Assembly: GCA_964563135.1 (NCBI GenBank)
Contig: CAZLWV010000026.1
Coordinates: forward strand, 1 to 64,000
DNA: 64,000 bases
Source: JAAYAY01 sp964563135
GTDB lineage: Bacteria; Planctomycetota; Planctomycetia; Pirellulales; Thermoguttaceae
Reading direction: 5' to 3'
The position numbers and the translations under genes were made by a program. This document shows, piece after piece, positions 51,315 through 63,508 of the stretch (positions within the stretch are counted from its first letter, which is position 1; every line of letters starts with the position of its first letter). The notes beneath the pieces were generated by a model, which saw only the letters and a program-made list of their open reading frames with translations, ran no database searches and was not told the DNA's origin.

Positions 51315-54300
51315 CTAGCGGGGGCCGGGACCTTCCGGGCCTGGACCGGGGCCTGGGCGGTTGGGCTCGGGCTTCTTGCCGTTCTCCTTCGGCTTTCCGG
51401 CGGATCGCTCCTGGAGAATCCTCATCAAGGCCTTCTGGAGCTCGGATGCGCTGACGCCTTTCTCGAGCGCCACCACCTCGACCGTTTCGGTTGTCGGTTC
51501 GGCCGCCTGATCGAGATTCTCGATTACCTTGAGCACGTCGGTGATGAAGTAGGCCGGAGCCGAGACGATGAGCGTGTTGGACAGATCGTCGACACCGAGG
51601 GAGAGCAGGCCTTTGAACGACGGGGTCTTCCGTTCTTCGTCGGATGAGTCGCCTCCATCGCCCACATCGTAGACATAGGTGAAAGCCCGTTCGGGGTTGT
51701 TCTTCTGCTGGTTGTTGGCCAGGGCCTTGTCGTTGGCGCTGAGCAAGTCGCGATAGACGTCTTTGACGGTTTCGGCGATGACCGAGGCCTTGGAGAACTT
51801 GATGGCGACCACCTCCGTCTTACGGACGGACTGCGAGTCGGAGGGTTCGGGCTGGTCGTAGAACTCGATGAGTTCGCCGATCACCTTGAGTTGTCCGGGG
51901 TCGGCATTCTGAACGAGGATCGAGTTGGACGAGTAGTCGGAGATGAACTTGAGCGGCTTGCGTTTCGAGAGGCGGAACTTCTCGTCTTCCTTCTTGTTGC
52001 TATCGCTGCCGTAGTAGTCGTAGAAGTAATAGGTCCGCCCGCGGCCGCTGGTCTCGTCTTTCTTGTCTTTGAAAACGTCTTCCAGGTTGAGGGCCACGGT
52101 GGAGGCATAGGCGTATCGCAGCCGGAAGATTTCGTAATCCGGGCGCGGGGGGGCAAGATTCGACAGCAGTTTTTCCAATCGATCGAGGGCCTGGGTGTCT
52201 TCGGAGGTGATGACCAGCCGGCCGTCGGGGCCTACGGTGATACTGACCGGGGCCTTGCCGGCGGTTGTGGTTTTTACGGCGTCGAGCGGCGGTGTGTCGG
52301 CAGGTTCGTTCCGGCCGGGCGGATCGAGCTGTTCGGCGGCCGGTTTGGCGGGCGCGGCTCCCGCTGCGGCGGATTCAGCGGCGGCGGGCACTTCCCCTGG
52401 CGAATGGTGCTGCGCGAAGTGGAAGTACGGCGAAGGGGGTGTGCCGCGGGCGGTACTGGGCCGAATATCTTTCTTGTCGGAGCCGGGGGCCGGCTCCGCC
52501 CGCTTCTGTTTCGTTTCGTCGTCCTTGTCGGGCAGCAGCAAGGGATTGCCGGGAGCCAGGGACGGCCAGGCCTTTTCGATCTGCCTGAGGAGATTCTCCA
52601 ATTCGGGCCCGGGCAAGGTATCGATCACGCGGACGGTGGAAGGATCTCCCCCCTCGGCCGGGATCTCGCCCAGTTTGACCAGCAGGTTCATGACCTCCGC
52701 CATTTCGGCTTCGTTGGCCAGCAGGAGGAGCCGGTTGTTTTCGACATCGGCGTCGATCTTGAAGCCACTCTTGTCGTCCTTTTTCTGCCGATCCATGGGG
52801 AAGTAGTCAAAATAGTAGCGGCTCGAAGACTGCTGTTTCTCTTCTGCGGCCCCCATCATGAACTCGATCGTGCCGGCCACGTAGTCGGCCTGAAGCCGGC
52901 GGAGTTGGACCACCTCGAACTTCCGCCCGCTGGCGTCGAGGCGGTCGATCAGGTCCTGGATCTTCTGGTGATCGGCCGCGGTTGCGTAGGCCACGATCGA
53001 CCTACTCTCCTTGTCGGCCTTCAGGCTGGCGTGGACTCCCAGGGCATCCATGTCTTCGAGGGTGGACACGAGCGGCTCGGGGTCGAGCGTGTTGAGGCGG
53101 TAGACGCGGACCTCGAAGGCGCCGCCGCCCGAGTCGGGGACAGCCTGGAGCTGCTCGATCAGGTCTTCGACCTTGCGCAGTTCGAACTCGTTGCACCACA
53201 GGATCAAGGCGTTGTTTTTGACGTCGGCGCTGACGCGGAACTTGTCCTCGCGCTGCGAGGACTGAGGTCCGCGGGATCGCGAGAAGGATCGCTCGAAGGG
53301 ATCGAACGGATTGAATCCTCCCCGGTCAGCATTTCTTCTCTGGTTATCCTGGCCTGCCTCTTCGGCACCTCCCATGAGGAAGCTGATCTGCTTGACGACC
53401 ATTTCGGCCCGCAGATCCTCCAGAGGAAGGATCACCGACCGCCGCCCGCCGCGGTCGAGCCGCTCGACCAGGGTGCGAATCGTGACGTGGTCTACGAGGG
53501 TTGCGGAGGCGATGATCGCGTTGTTCTCGCTGTCGACCTCCAGGTGGGATGTGTGGTCGAGGGTTCCCATCTCCTGGATCATCTTGACCACCGCCTGCGG
53601 TTCCACGTTTTCGAGCCGGTAGACCTGGATACGGTTGATGTTCGCGACGATCGACTCTTCGGGAATGCTGGAAACGTCGAGGATCTGGACGGATTGGGCG
53701 ATGACGGCCATTTTGTCAGGGGGCGCGTTGACGACGACGCTGTTTTTGCGCTCATTGGCAAGGAGATAGATTTCGGCCTTCTTCTTGGGCGGCGCCGCAT
53801 TCTTCCCGGCGTTTTTGGCCATCTCGGCCTGCATTTGCGCCTGACGATTCATCTCTTCCATCTGCTGGGGAGTCATCGGGCCGGGAGGCCCCTTCTTGGT
53901 TTCAATCCCCAGCAGGGTGTTGAGGTGCTCGACGACCTGTTTGGCCGAGGTGTGCTTGAGCACGAACTCGCGTACAAGGCGTTCCTGGCCCGAGTCGGAC
54001 TGTTCCTGCTGGAGGACCTGGTAGACTTGCCGCAGGTTGATCACGGCATCCATCGCCTCGAGCCGGTTGGTTGCCTCCAGGGGGGTGAGCTTGCCGTTGG
54101 TGCTCATCATGGGTTTGAGTTCCTCGGCGGCCTCTGTGGCCAGCAGCCAGTCGAGGGGAAAGGAAACCTTCACGAAGTCGTAGGGCGGGCGGTTGGCCAG
54201 TTCCTCCGGATCGACTCGCGGCACCATGCCGGTGTTGATGGAATCGGTTTTGAACACGGAGAGTACCCCGTCCTGAATCAACATCGTGTAGCCGCGGGCA

Positions 54301-54917
54301 AGAAGGTGCCGATTGATCAGGTCGCGAGCTTCGGCAACGGAGAACTTCTGCTGGGTGATGAGATTGAGATAGCCTGGAGGCAGTTCCTGCCAGTCGAGGC
54401 TCATTGCGGAGATATCCGCAATCCACTCCATCACGCTCGGCCAGGAATGGCCTTTGAAGCTGAAACTCACCTTCCCCTGCTCATCCGGGCGGATCTTGAG
54501 CACCGCCGGGTCAGGGGGCTCGGGGGGGTCGAGCGGGCGTTTGGTTGGACCTTCGGCCTCCTTGGGTTTCTGCTCGCCGCCTTCTTTCTTCTCGTCCTTG
54601 CCGCCTTCCTTTTTCTCCGGACTGTCGGGATTCGACTTCTTTGCCTCGCCCGGTTTTGGGCCCTCGCCCGGCTTGCCCGGACCGCCCGAGCCGGGTCCAG
54701 GACCGGCCGACGGGCCAGTTGGTCCGCCGGGGGGGCCGGCACCTTCGATCACCACGCCGGCCGGCATCGGCTGGGCGACGCCGTTGACGATGACCGTTGG
54801 ACCGCCCATTGCCGGTTGGTGCGGAGCTGCATATTCCTGGGCGTGCGACGAGCTGCAGGAGAGAACCAGCATGAAAATGCCGGTTGCCACCACCATCCAT
54901 CGTTGATCGCGGAACAT
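51315..54917 (-). CDS. Large exported protein with multiple NolW (secretin N) repeats
   Basis: 1200 residues from the ATG at 54917 (weak ribosome site). A signal sequence (MVVATGIFMLVLSCSSSHA) is followed by a Pro/Gly-rich linker and an acidic/lysine-rich section (about 65-125). Then at least five NolW/secretin-N-type repeats are visible, each with a strand, a helix and a strand ending 'LIERLD': IQVYRLENVEPQAVVKMIQE, VRVYRLNTLDPEPLVSTLED, VVQLRRLQADYVAGTIEFMM, EIFRLRYAYASTVALNLEDV and VAIKFSKASVIAETVKDVYR. The C-terminal beta-barrel domain of secretins is missing. It could be a periplasmic ring or scaffold protein; no partner genes are adjacent. Glu/Lys- and Gln-rich loops between repeats are long. 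Confidence 0.78.
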   Translation of the reverse strand: MFRDQRWMVVATGIFMLVLSCSSSHAQEYAAPHQPAMGGPTVIVNGVAQPMPAGVVIEGAGPPGGPTGPSAGPGPGSGGPGKPGEGPKPGEAKKSNPDSPEKKEGGKDEKKEGGEQKPKEAEGPTKRPLDPPEPPDPAVLKIRPDEQGKVSFSFKGHSWPSVMEWIADISAMSLDWQELPPGYLNLITQQKFSVAEARDLINRHLLARGYTMLIQDGVLSVFKTDSINTGMVPRVDPEELANRPPYDFVKVSFPLDWLLATEAAEELKPMMSTNGKLTPLEATNRLEAMDAVINLRQVYQVLQQEQSDSGQERLVREFVLKHTSAKQVVEHLNTLLGIETKKGPPGPMTPQQMEEMNRQAQMQAEMAKNAGKNAAPPKKKAEIYLLANERKNSVVVNAPPDKMAVIAQSVQILDVSSIPEESIVANINRIQVYRLENVEPQAVVKMIQEMGTLDHTSHLEVDSENNAIIASATLVDHVTIRTLVERLDRGGRRSVILPLEDLRAEMVVKQISFLMGGAEEAGQDNQRRNADRGGFNPFDPFERSFSRSRGPQSSQREDKFRVSADVKNNALILWCNEFELRKVEDLIEQLQAVPDSGGGAFEVRVYRLNTLDPEPLVSTLEDMDALGVHASLKADKESRSIVAYATAADHQKIQDLIDRLDASGRKFEVVQLRRLQADYVAGTIEFMMGAAEEKQQSSSRYYFDYFPMDRQKKDDKSGFKIDADVENNRLLLLANEAEMAEVMNLLVKLGEIPAEGGDPSTVRVIDTLPGPELENLLRQIEKAWPSLAPGNPLLLPDKDDETKQKRAEPAPGSDKKDIRPSTARGTPPSPYFHFAQHHSPGEVPAAAESAAAGAAPAKPAAEQLDPPGRNEPADTPPLDAVKTTTAGKAPVSITVGPDGRLVITSEDTQALDRLEKLLSNLAPPRPDYEIFRLRYAYASTVALNLEDVFKDKKDETSGRGRTYYFYDYYGSDSNKKEDEKFRLSKRKPLKFISDYSSNSILVQNADPGQLKVIGELIEFYDQPEPSDSQSVRKTEVVAIKFSKASVIAETVKDVYRDLLSANDKALANNQQKNNPERAFTYVYDVGDGGDSSDEERKTPSFKGLLSLGVDDLSNTLIVSAPAYFITDVLKVIENLDQAAEPTTETVEVVALEKGVSASELQKALMRILQERSAGKPKENGKKPEPNRPGPGPGPEGPGPR

Positions 54918-55739
54918 CCGAGAATACCCCCGAATAAATTCTCTGGATCGCCTCAGCCACGGAAGCGGCGGGAAGAATGGCAAGCGGTGGAAGGCCGGCT
55001 GTGGCCGGACCTGCCCGCGAGCAGTCCATCCGGTCTGTGCCGCCTTCCGCCCGAAACTTCTACCGGCTCGCGGCTGGAGAGATACCAATGCGCCTTTCAG
55101 TCTGTTTCCGACACCGTCGTAACCCACAATCACCCCAAAAACAACGACCCGTTGCCGCCGAAACCGAAGAGGAGGCCGGCCGCGGCAGGGCGCGCAGCGC
55201 TGTCCCACGCCGCTGCGTCATGGGCTCATTATCCCACCACACCCCGGCGAGCACAATCTATTTTGAGACGATCCTGAAGCCTGGTGTGGGTTACCAGACT
55301 GGTCGTCCGCTCGTGGAGAGTCTTCCCACGACTGCCGAAACTGCCCCCCCGAGTTCGTGGTCGCAGTCTCGATCCCAATTCTTGGTGGCGGGGACAGAGC
55401 ACCAGGCAGTCTGTCCGGCCCGGCTTGCCGCTCCGGGCCGTATCGGCCACCCAGATGAGGTGTGCTTCTGTTGGTCCCCCCGGTAGAATTACTGGCGTAT
55501 GCACGAAGGATGATTGCGGCCGATCAAGCGGGAGGCTGAAGAAAGCCAGGCTTCGGGCCGGCGCGCAGGCGCACAAACGGTGCAGGCGCTGCCAACGCAA
55601 CCCGAATCGCAAGCGAGGAGGGTAACATCTTGGCTCGCTTACACTTCGGGTTGTGAAGAGGCGACAGCAGTTGGCAAGGTTACGATCAAGGCCCTGGCAG
55701 GGATTCTCAAGAGGCATTTGCAGAAAGGGTTTATGCGAT
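54918..55739. other. Divergent intergenic region between the NolW gene and metH
   Basis: About 820 bases. The main feature is a hairpin at 55598-55653, listed separately. No cobalamin or SAM riboswitch was recognised upstream of metH. The rest is GC-rich and gene-free. Confidence 0.5.
55598..55653. repeat. Two-tier hairpin with AACCCGAA / TTCGGGTT ends
   Basis: Outer stem CAACCCGAA/TTCGGGTTG (55598-55606 with 55645-55653; the second base is A at 55599) with inner stem AAGCGAG/CTCGCTT (55611-55617 with 55634-55640); loop about 16 bases. Sequences of this type are, to my recollection, frequent between planctomycete genes. Near metH, 87 bases before its start. Confidence 0.65.
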
Positions 55740-59459
<3,720 letters not shown>

Positions 59460-60064
59460 GGGGAGCGATTGTCTGGCGACTGGAGTGGGCATCCGAAAGA
59501 AGACCACGGCCATTGAAGGTCTTGGGAAATGACAATCCCTGCTCAGGCAGGAGATGGGGCAAGTCTGGCTAAATCGGCAAAGCTCGCAATTCCGATACAA
59601 TTGTTGTGGGGCATTCATTGCCGGATTAACGCCACGGTCGATGGCCGAGGCAGAAGCGAGAAAGGTCGTTGTGGTCGTCACGCGGATGCTGCCCGGGAAG
59701 CACAAGGAATGCCTCTTGGTCTGCTGGTAACTCGGCAGAGACTGTTGTGAACGATGTTTTCGGTTTTTCGGGGCGGCTGCGTTTGCCCGATCGAACTCCA
59801 ACGACTCCGTCGCAGCAGTCCGCAATTGAGACGCACTCTCAATATGAGGGATTCTGGGGCCGAGCCGAGGTGGCCGTGCCACGGTTTTCCCGACCCTGGT
59901 ACTGACGGATACTATCCATTTGGAATGAGGACGTTTGGATTTGCCGTTTTGCCGTGTTATAATGGGCAAAATTCGATGGTTGTGCCGGTGTGGGTCGGTT
60001 CTCGCCAACGGTTGGCGAACCCCGTGCCGGCGCGATTGTTATGTTTGTCTTTCCCGCCACAGGT
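59460..60064. other. Gene-free region carrying the promoter of the efflux operon
   Basis: About 600 bases with no supported gene. It holds the promoter at 59935-59963 and a leader hairpin at 59997-60021 (GGTTCTCGCCAAC with GTTGGCGAACC, one bulge), both listed or discussed separately. Confidence 0.5.
59935..59963 (+). promoter_or_regulatory. Sigma70-type promoter for the efflux operon
   Basis: TTGGAT (59935-59940), a 17-base spacer and a perfect TATAAT (59958-59963), about 100 bases upstream of the first small gene. The leader then carries a 25-base hairpin (59997-60021). No operator for a known regulator was recognised. Confidence 0.6.
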
Positions 60065-60361
60065 ATGATGCAGGCACACAGGAGAATTCTCTGCATTGCC
60101 GCCTTGGGACTGATGGGCGTCAGCCTCCTGGCCGTGGCGTTGGACCGTGTGATCCTACCCGGGGTGGACCACAAGCCGGGCAACTGCCCTATTTGCAGTC
60201 TGGCCAACAACCTGGCGTCGTCGGTACTCCCGGCTCCTGTGCTTCCGATGGAGATCACGGCTCGCTCGTGGATTCCCAAGGAGCCGCCTTCTATTCTGCG
60301 CGTCAAGCCCCCTTCGGCGTCGTTCTCCGCCCGCGCTCCGCCTCTGCCTGCAACAGTCTGA
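60065..60361 (+). CDS. Small membrane-anchored protein with CPxC motif at head of efflux operon
   Basis: 98 residues from the ATG at 60065 (starts at 60041 and 60068 are alternatives in frame). One hydrophobic segment (ILCIAALGLMGVSLLAVAL) followed by HKPGNCPICSLANNL, whose Cys-x2-Cys pair could bind a soft metal such as copper or silver, and a Pro/Ser-rich tail. No family was recognised with confidence; similar small proteins precede heavy-metal RND operons. It lies between the promoter and the tolC-type gene, so expression with the efflux system is likely. Confidence 0.6.
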   Translation: MMQAHRRILCIAALGLMGVSLLAVALDRVILPGVDHKPGNCPICSLANNLASSVLPAPVLPMEITARSWIPKEPPSILRVKPPSASFSARAPPLPATV

Positions 60362-60620
60362 CGCCTCTCGCCAAGGCTGGGGCCGACTTCCACAGTGAGA
60401 GGTGATTGAACCGCAACTGCGTCACTGCTCTGCGGGTTCATTTCGCCGTGTTGCTCCGCCTGAATCACCACCCGTTGATCTGGCGAGAGCAGGGTTGGTT
60501 GCGCCGAGCGCTGTCTCAAAACCGGCTGAATGGCACGAGTTCCGCCGCCAGCCGGTCCTGAAACTGCCTTTGGCAGAACAACGACGTGGTTCCTTTGGCA
60601 GGGATGCCCGGAGGTGCAAG
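60362..60620. other. Spacer before tolC-type gene with an inverted repeat
   Basis: A 15-base stem (60513-60527 GTCTCAAAACCGGCT with 60550-60564 AGCCGGTCCTGAAAC) with 22-base loop. The motif CAAAACCGGC also occurs near 19236. It may be a dispersed element or a partial attenuator of the operon. Confidence 0.4.
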
Positions 60621-62234
60621 ATGCGTATGTTTCAAACAATTGCGATCGGGCGCGATGCGCGTGCCAGAATGTCCAAGGTGGCTCCATGCGCCATCAGGAT
60701 CGTGATCATTGTCGTGGTCTGCGGGCTGGGATTTGTCCGAGTCGAGCGAGCTTCAGCGCAACTCGTGCCGCAACGGGCGGCCGACTCCTCAGCGGTGACG
60801 ATCAACTCAGCGAATCGTTGCCCGTTGCTCCCAATCGGAGTGATCCCGAGCGAGGCGACAACAGTCCGACCCACCGGGGTCGATTTGGCCCTTGGCCCTG
60901 ACATGGCGGTGGCTCCGCTTCCGCCCGTTCCCATCGAGAGAGGAGTCGCAGGGCCAACGAACGAGAATCATGGCCCTGGCGCGATTGACTCTGCACGCTC
61001 TCCTGTACCGCTGCCTGCCTCGGGGTTGACGCTCGATCAGGTCATCGAACTCTGCCTGACCAATGACCCCCGGATACGTGCTGGGTTGGAGACCGTGAAC
61101 CAGAGTCGTGGTGATGCATGGACTGCATCACTTGCGCCGAATCCCGAGTTGGGCGCGGCCGGCGGCCTACTGCCAATGAGCCGGCGGTTCACGCCCGACG
61201 CACCGGCCGGCCCCTCGGAATTCGAGGCCGGCGTCAGCTACGGTATCGACTGGTTTCTGTTTGGCAAGCGGGCGGCGGCGATGGCCAGCGCGAGAATGGG
61301 GGTATGCGTCTCGGAGGCCGAGTACGCCGACCTGGTGCGGCTGCGTGTGACCGACACGGCAGTGGCCTTTTATGATGTCCTGGAAGCGAAGGGGCTGTTG
61401 GAGCTGGCCCGTCAGGACCTGGAGAACCTGGAGCGGGTCGAAGCCGTCACCCGGAAAGCCGTCGAAGGTGGCGGTATGCCGCAGGTCGAATTGAACCGTG
61501 TGCGTTTGGAGTTGCTCGCGCGGCGGCGAGAACTCAGGGATGCGGAGTCGGCCAATGTCACGAGCAGAGCGAAGCTGCGGGCATTGATCGGCGGAGCCGG
61601 TGGGGACCCGGGATTCGACGTGGCCGGGAGCCTCGACGGCCCGTTGACGGCGGAGCCGCTCGGCGTGGAGGAAGCTTACGCGATAGCCAAGCAGAACCGG
61701 CCTGACCTGTTGGCTCTCCGTCGGAAAGTGGCCCAAGCCCAAGCAGATGTCGTGGTTGAAGACCGGAATGCATTGCCGGAAGTGACCTCAGACTGGGCCG
61801 TCACGCATCAGTTTCAGCAGCCGGTCGGCGCTCCCGACGCGACGATGTGGGGAACGGGTCTTTCTGTGACGGTGCCCATGTTTGATCGGAACCAAGGCAA
61901 CCGAGCCAAGGCCGCCTCGGTGGTAGCCCAGAGCAATTACGAGTTGCGGGCGGGACTGATCGAACTGCAGGCCGAGATCGAAGAAGCCGGCCAGTCGCTG
62001 CGCACGGCGAGGCAAAACGCCGCATCCGTGGCTCAAGACGAACTGCGTCTTGCCGGCCAGGTACGCGACGCAATCAACAAGGCTTACGAGGCCGGCGGGC
62101 GACCGCTGATAGATGTTCTGGACGCCCATCGCAATTTCCGGGAGACATACCGCATTTACATTACCAGCCGGGCCGAGTATTGGCGGTCCCTATACAAGTT
62201 CAATTCTGCCATTGGCAAACAGGTAGCACGATGA
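60621..62234 (+). CDS. TolC/CusC-family outer membrane efflux protein
   Basis: 537 residues; start fixed by GGAGG eight bases before the ATG at 60621. A signal sequence (IRIVIIVVVCGLGFVRVERA) precedes a Pro-rich region and the typical outer membrane factor fold with paired long helices: LTLDQVIELCLTNDPRIRAG, TAVAFYDVLEAKGLLELARQ, LEELLEMAL-like repeats and a second copy (VEEAYAIAKQNRPDLLALRR ... DELRLAGQVRDAINKAYEAG). It is the channel of a tripartite RND pump. The stop codon overlaps the next start (ATGA). Confidence 0.88.
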   Translation: MRMFQTIAIGRDARARMSKVAPCAIRIVIIVVVCGLGFVRVERASAQLVPQRAADSSAVTINSANRCPLLPIGVIPSEATTVRPTGVDLALGPDMAVAPLPPVPIERGVAGPTNENHGPGAIDSARSPVPLPASGLTLDQVIELCLTNDPRIRAGLETVNQSRGDAWTASLAPNPELGAAGGLLPMSRRFTPDAPAGPSEFEAGVSYGIDWFLFGKRAAAMASARMGVCVSEAEYADLVRLRVTDTAVAFYDVLEAKGLLELARQDLENLERVEAVTRKAVEGGGMPQVELNRVRLELLARRRELRDAESANVTSRAKLRALIGGAGGDPGFDVAGSLDGPLTAEPLGVEEAYAIAKQNRPDLLALRRKVAQAQADVVVEDRNALPEVTSDWAVTHQFQQPVGAPDATMWGTGLSVTVPMFDRNQGNRAKAASVVAQSNYELRAGLIELQAEIEEAGQSLRTARQNAASVAQDELRLAGQVRDAINKAYEAGGRPLIDVLDAHRNFRETYRIYITSRAEYWRSLYKFNSAIGKQVAR

Positions 62235-63508
62235 CAAGCACGCTGGCCCCCGCAAAGCACAAGTCACACACCGCCGACCATCCTTCCGACGTCGCCGAGC
62301 CATCGGCATCTCCGTCTGCTTCGCGTTGGTCGCGGCTATGGACCTGGACACAGTTTCTCCTCTGTCTGGTGCTGACCGCGGGCGTGCTTGCCTATCTGCT
62401 CCGGACGCCGGCAGGCGGATCTTCTGCTGTGGCCGATCACCAGGGATCGCAGGGCGAAGAAACGGTTCGACTTGTCGGGCCGAAGTGCATCTCCATCCAG
62501 CCGGACTGCCCGTTGTGCCGGAAACTCCAGGTGACTGCCGTGCAGGCGACGAAGATCACCGCTCCTGTGCTGACGGTGACGGGCACGGTTGTGGCCAGTC
62601 TGCGGCCGTCCAGCGGCGAGCAAACGGATTACTGGCAGTTCAACTCGCCTGAATTGCTGACCATCTTCACCGACTGGCAGACGGGGACGTCCGACGTGGC
62701 TTTTCACGAGACCCTCGTGGCCCAGACCAGGCAACTGGCCGACACGCGAGTGGACGCTCAACAGAAGCTGGTCGAGCGCATGAGGAAGTTGGTGGAGGCG
62801 GGCACCGATACGGAGCGGGACCTTGCGGCGGCTGAAACCGAGTTGATTCAGGCTCAGATCGAGGGGCGCAAAGAAGTGCACGAAGCGGAGACGGCGCTCC
62901 GGCTGGCCCAACGCACGGAGGCAGCCCTGGCACGGCAGCTCCAGCAAGCCGGACTGGAGCCGGACATGCTTCGGTCTGTCGCGTCGGAGCTGGACATCGT
63001 GGTGGCGGACGTCCCGGAAGGATTCGTGTCGAGGGTCAGACTGGGGCAGGGATGCGAGGCCCGCTTCTTCGGCTTTCCCGATCAGCCGTTCTCGGGCAAG
63101 GTGCGGGCGATCGCTCCGGTACTGTCCCAGGAACGCCGCTCTTTGCGAGTCCTGTTCGCCATCAGCGATCCAGGCGATCAGCTTCGCCCCGGCATGTTTG
63201 CGGACATCGGTTTGGGTACGGACGCCCGCAATGCGATCCTGGTTCCCGCGGAAGGAATCGTTCATGTTGGGCGTTCCGACTACGTGTTGGTTCGCGGGCG
63301 GAGCGACGACTGGCGAGTGACCGAAGTGCAAGTCGGCGAGCTTCACGAGACGGGAGTGGAAATCGTCGGCGGGCTGCAAGCGGGAGACCGGGTGGCTGGC
63401 CGGGGCGTGATTCTCTTGAAGCCTTACATCATCGAGGCGCTCCAGACGAGTTCCTCGACGGAGGCCCTCCAGGCCCGGGCACAGTGCACGCTCGGAGGAG
63501 AGCGCTGA
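62231..63508 (+). CDS. RND efflux periplasmic adaptor (CusB/HlyD type)
   Basis: 425 residues; ATG overlaps the tolC-type stop by four bases. One N-terminal span (FLLCLVLTAGVLAYLL) anchors it. A Cys-rich stretch (GPKCISIQPDCPLCRKLQ) precedes the membrane-fusion core, comprising a coiled-coil hairpin (TRVDAQQKLVERMRKLVEAG ... EAETALRLAQRTEAALAR) and the beta-barrel (FVSRVRLGQGCEARFFGFPD, LFAISDPGDQLRPGMFADIG). This couples the RND pump to the outer membrane channel. The Cys stretch suggests a soft-metal substrate, by inference. Followed by the RND pump with TGATG overlap. Confidence 0.88.
   Translation: MTSTLAPAKHKSHTADHPSDVAEPSASPSASRWSRLWTWTQFLLCLVLTAGVLAYLLRTPAGGSSAVADHQGSQGEETVRLVGPKCISIQPDCPLCRKLQVTAVQATKITAPVLTVTGTVVASLRPSSGEQTDYWQFNSPELLTIFTDWQTGTSDVAFHETLVAQTRQLADTRVDAQQKLVERMRKLVEAGTDTERDLAAAETELIQAQIEGRKEVHEAETALRLAQRTEAALARQLQQAGLEPDMLRSVASELDIVVADVPEGFVSRVRLGQGCEARFFGFPDQPFSGKVRAIAPVLSQERRSLRVLFAISDPGDQLRPGMFADIGLGTDARNAILVPAEGIVHVGRSDYVLVRGRSDDWRVTEVQVGELHETGVEIVGGLQAGDRVAGRGVILLKPYIIEALQTSSSTEALQARAQCTLGGER

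Noticed and set aside
51891..55277. Very long plus-strand open frame (1128 codons) opposite the NolW gene
   Set aside because: It is the antisense shadow of a high-GC gene with clear signal peptide and repeats on the minus strand; similar shadows lie opposite the PQQ-propeller, multihaem cytochrome and metH genes.
54918..55739. Cobalamin, SAM or SAH riboswitch upstream of metH
   Set aside because: No B12 box and no SAM or SAH core could be recognised; the only strong structure is a palindromic repeat of another type.
59500..59523. Terminator after metH (AAGACC/GGTCTT)
   Set aside because: Only a 6-bp stem with a 12-base loop and no T-run; too weak to call.
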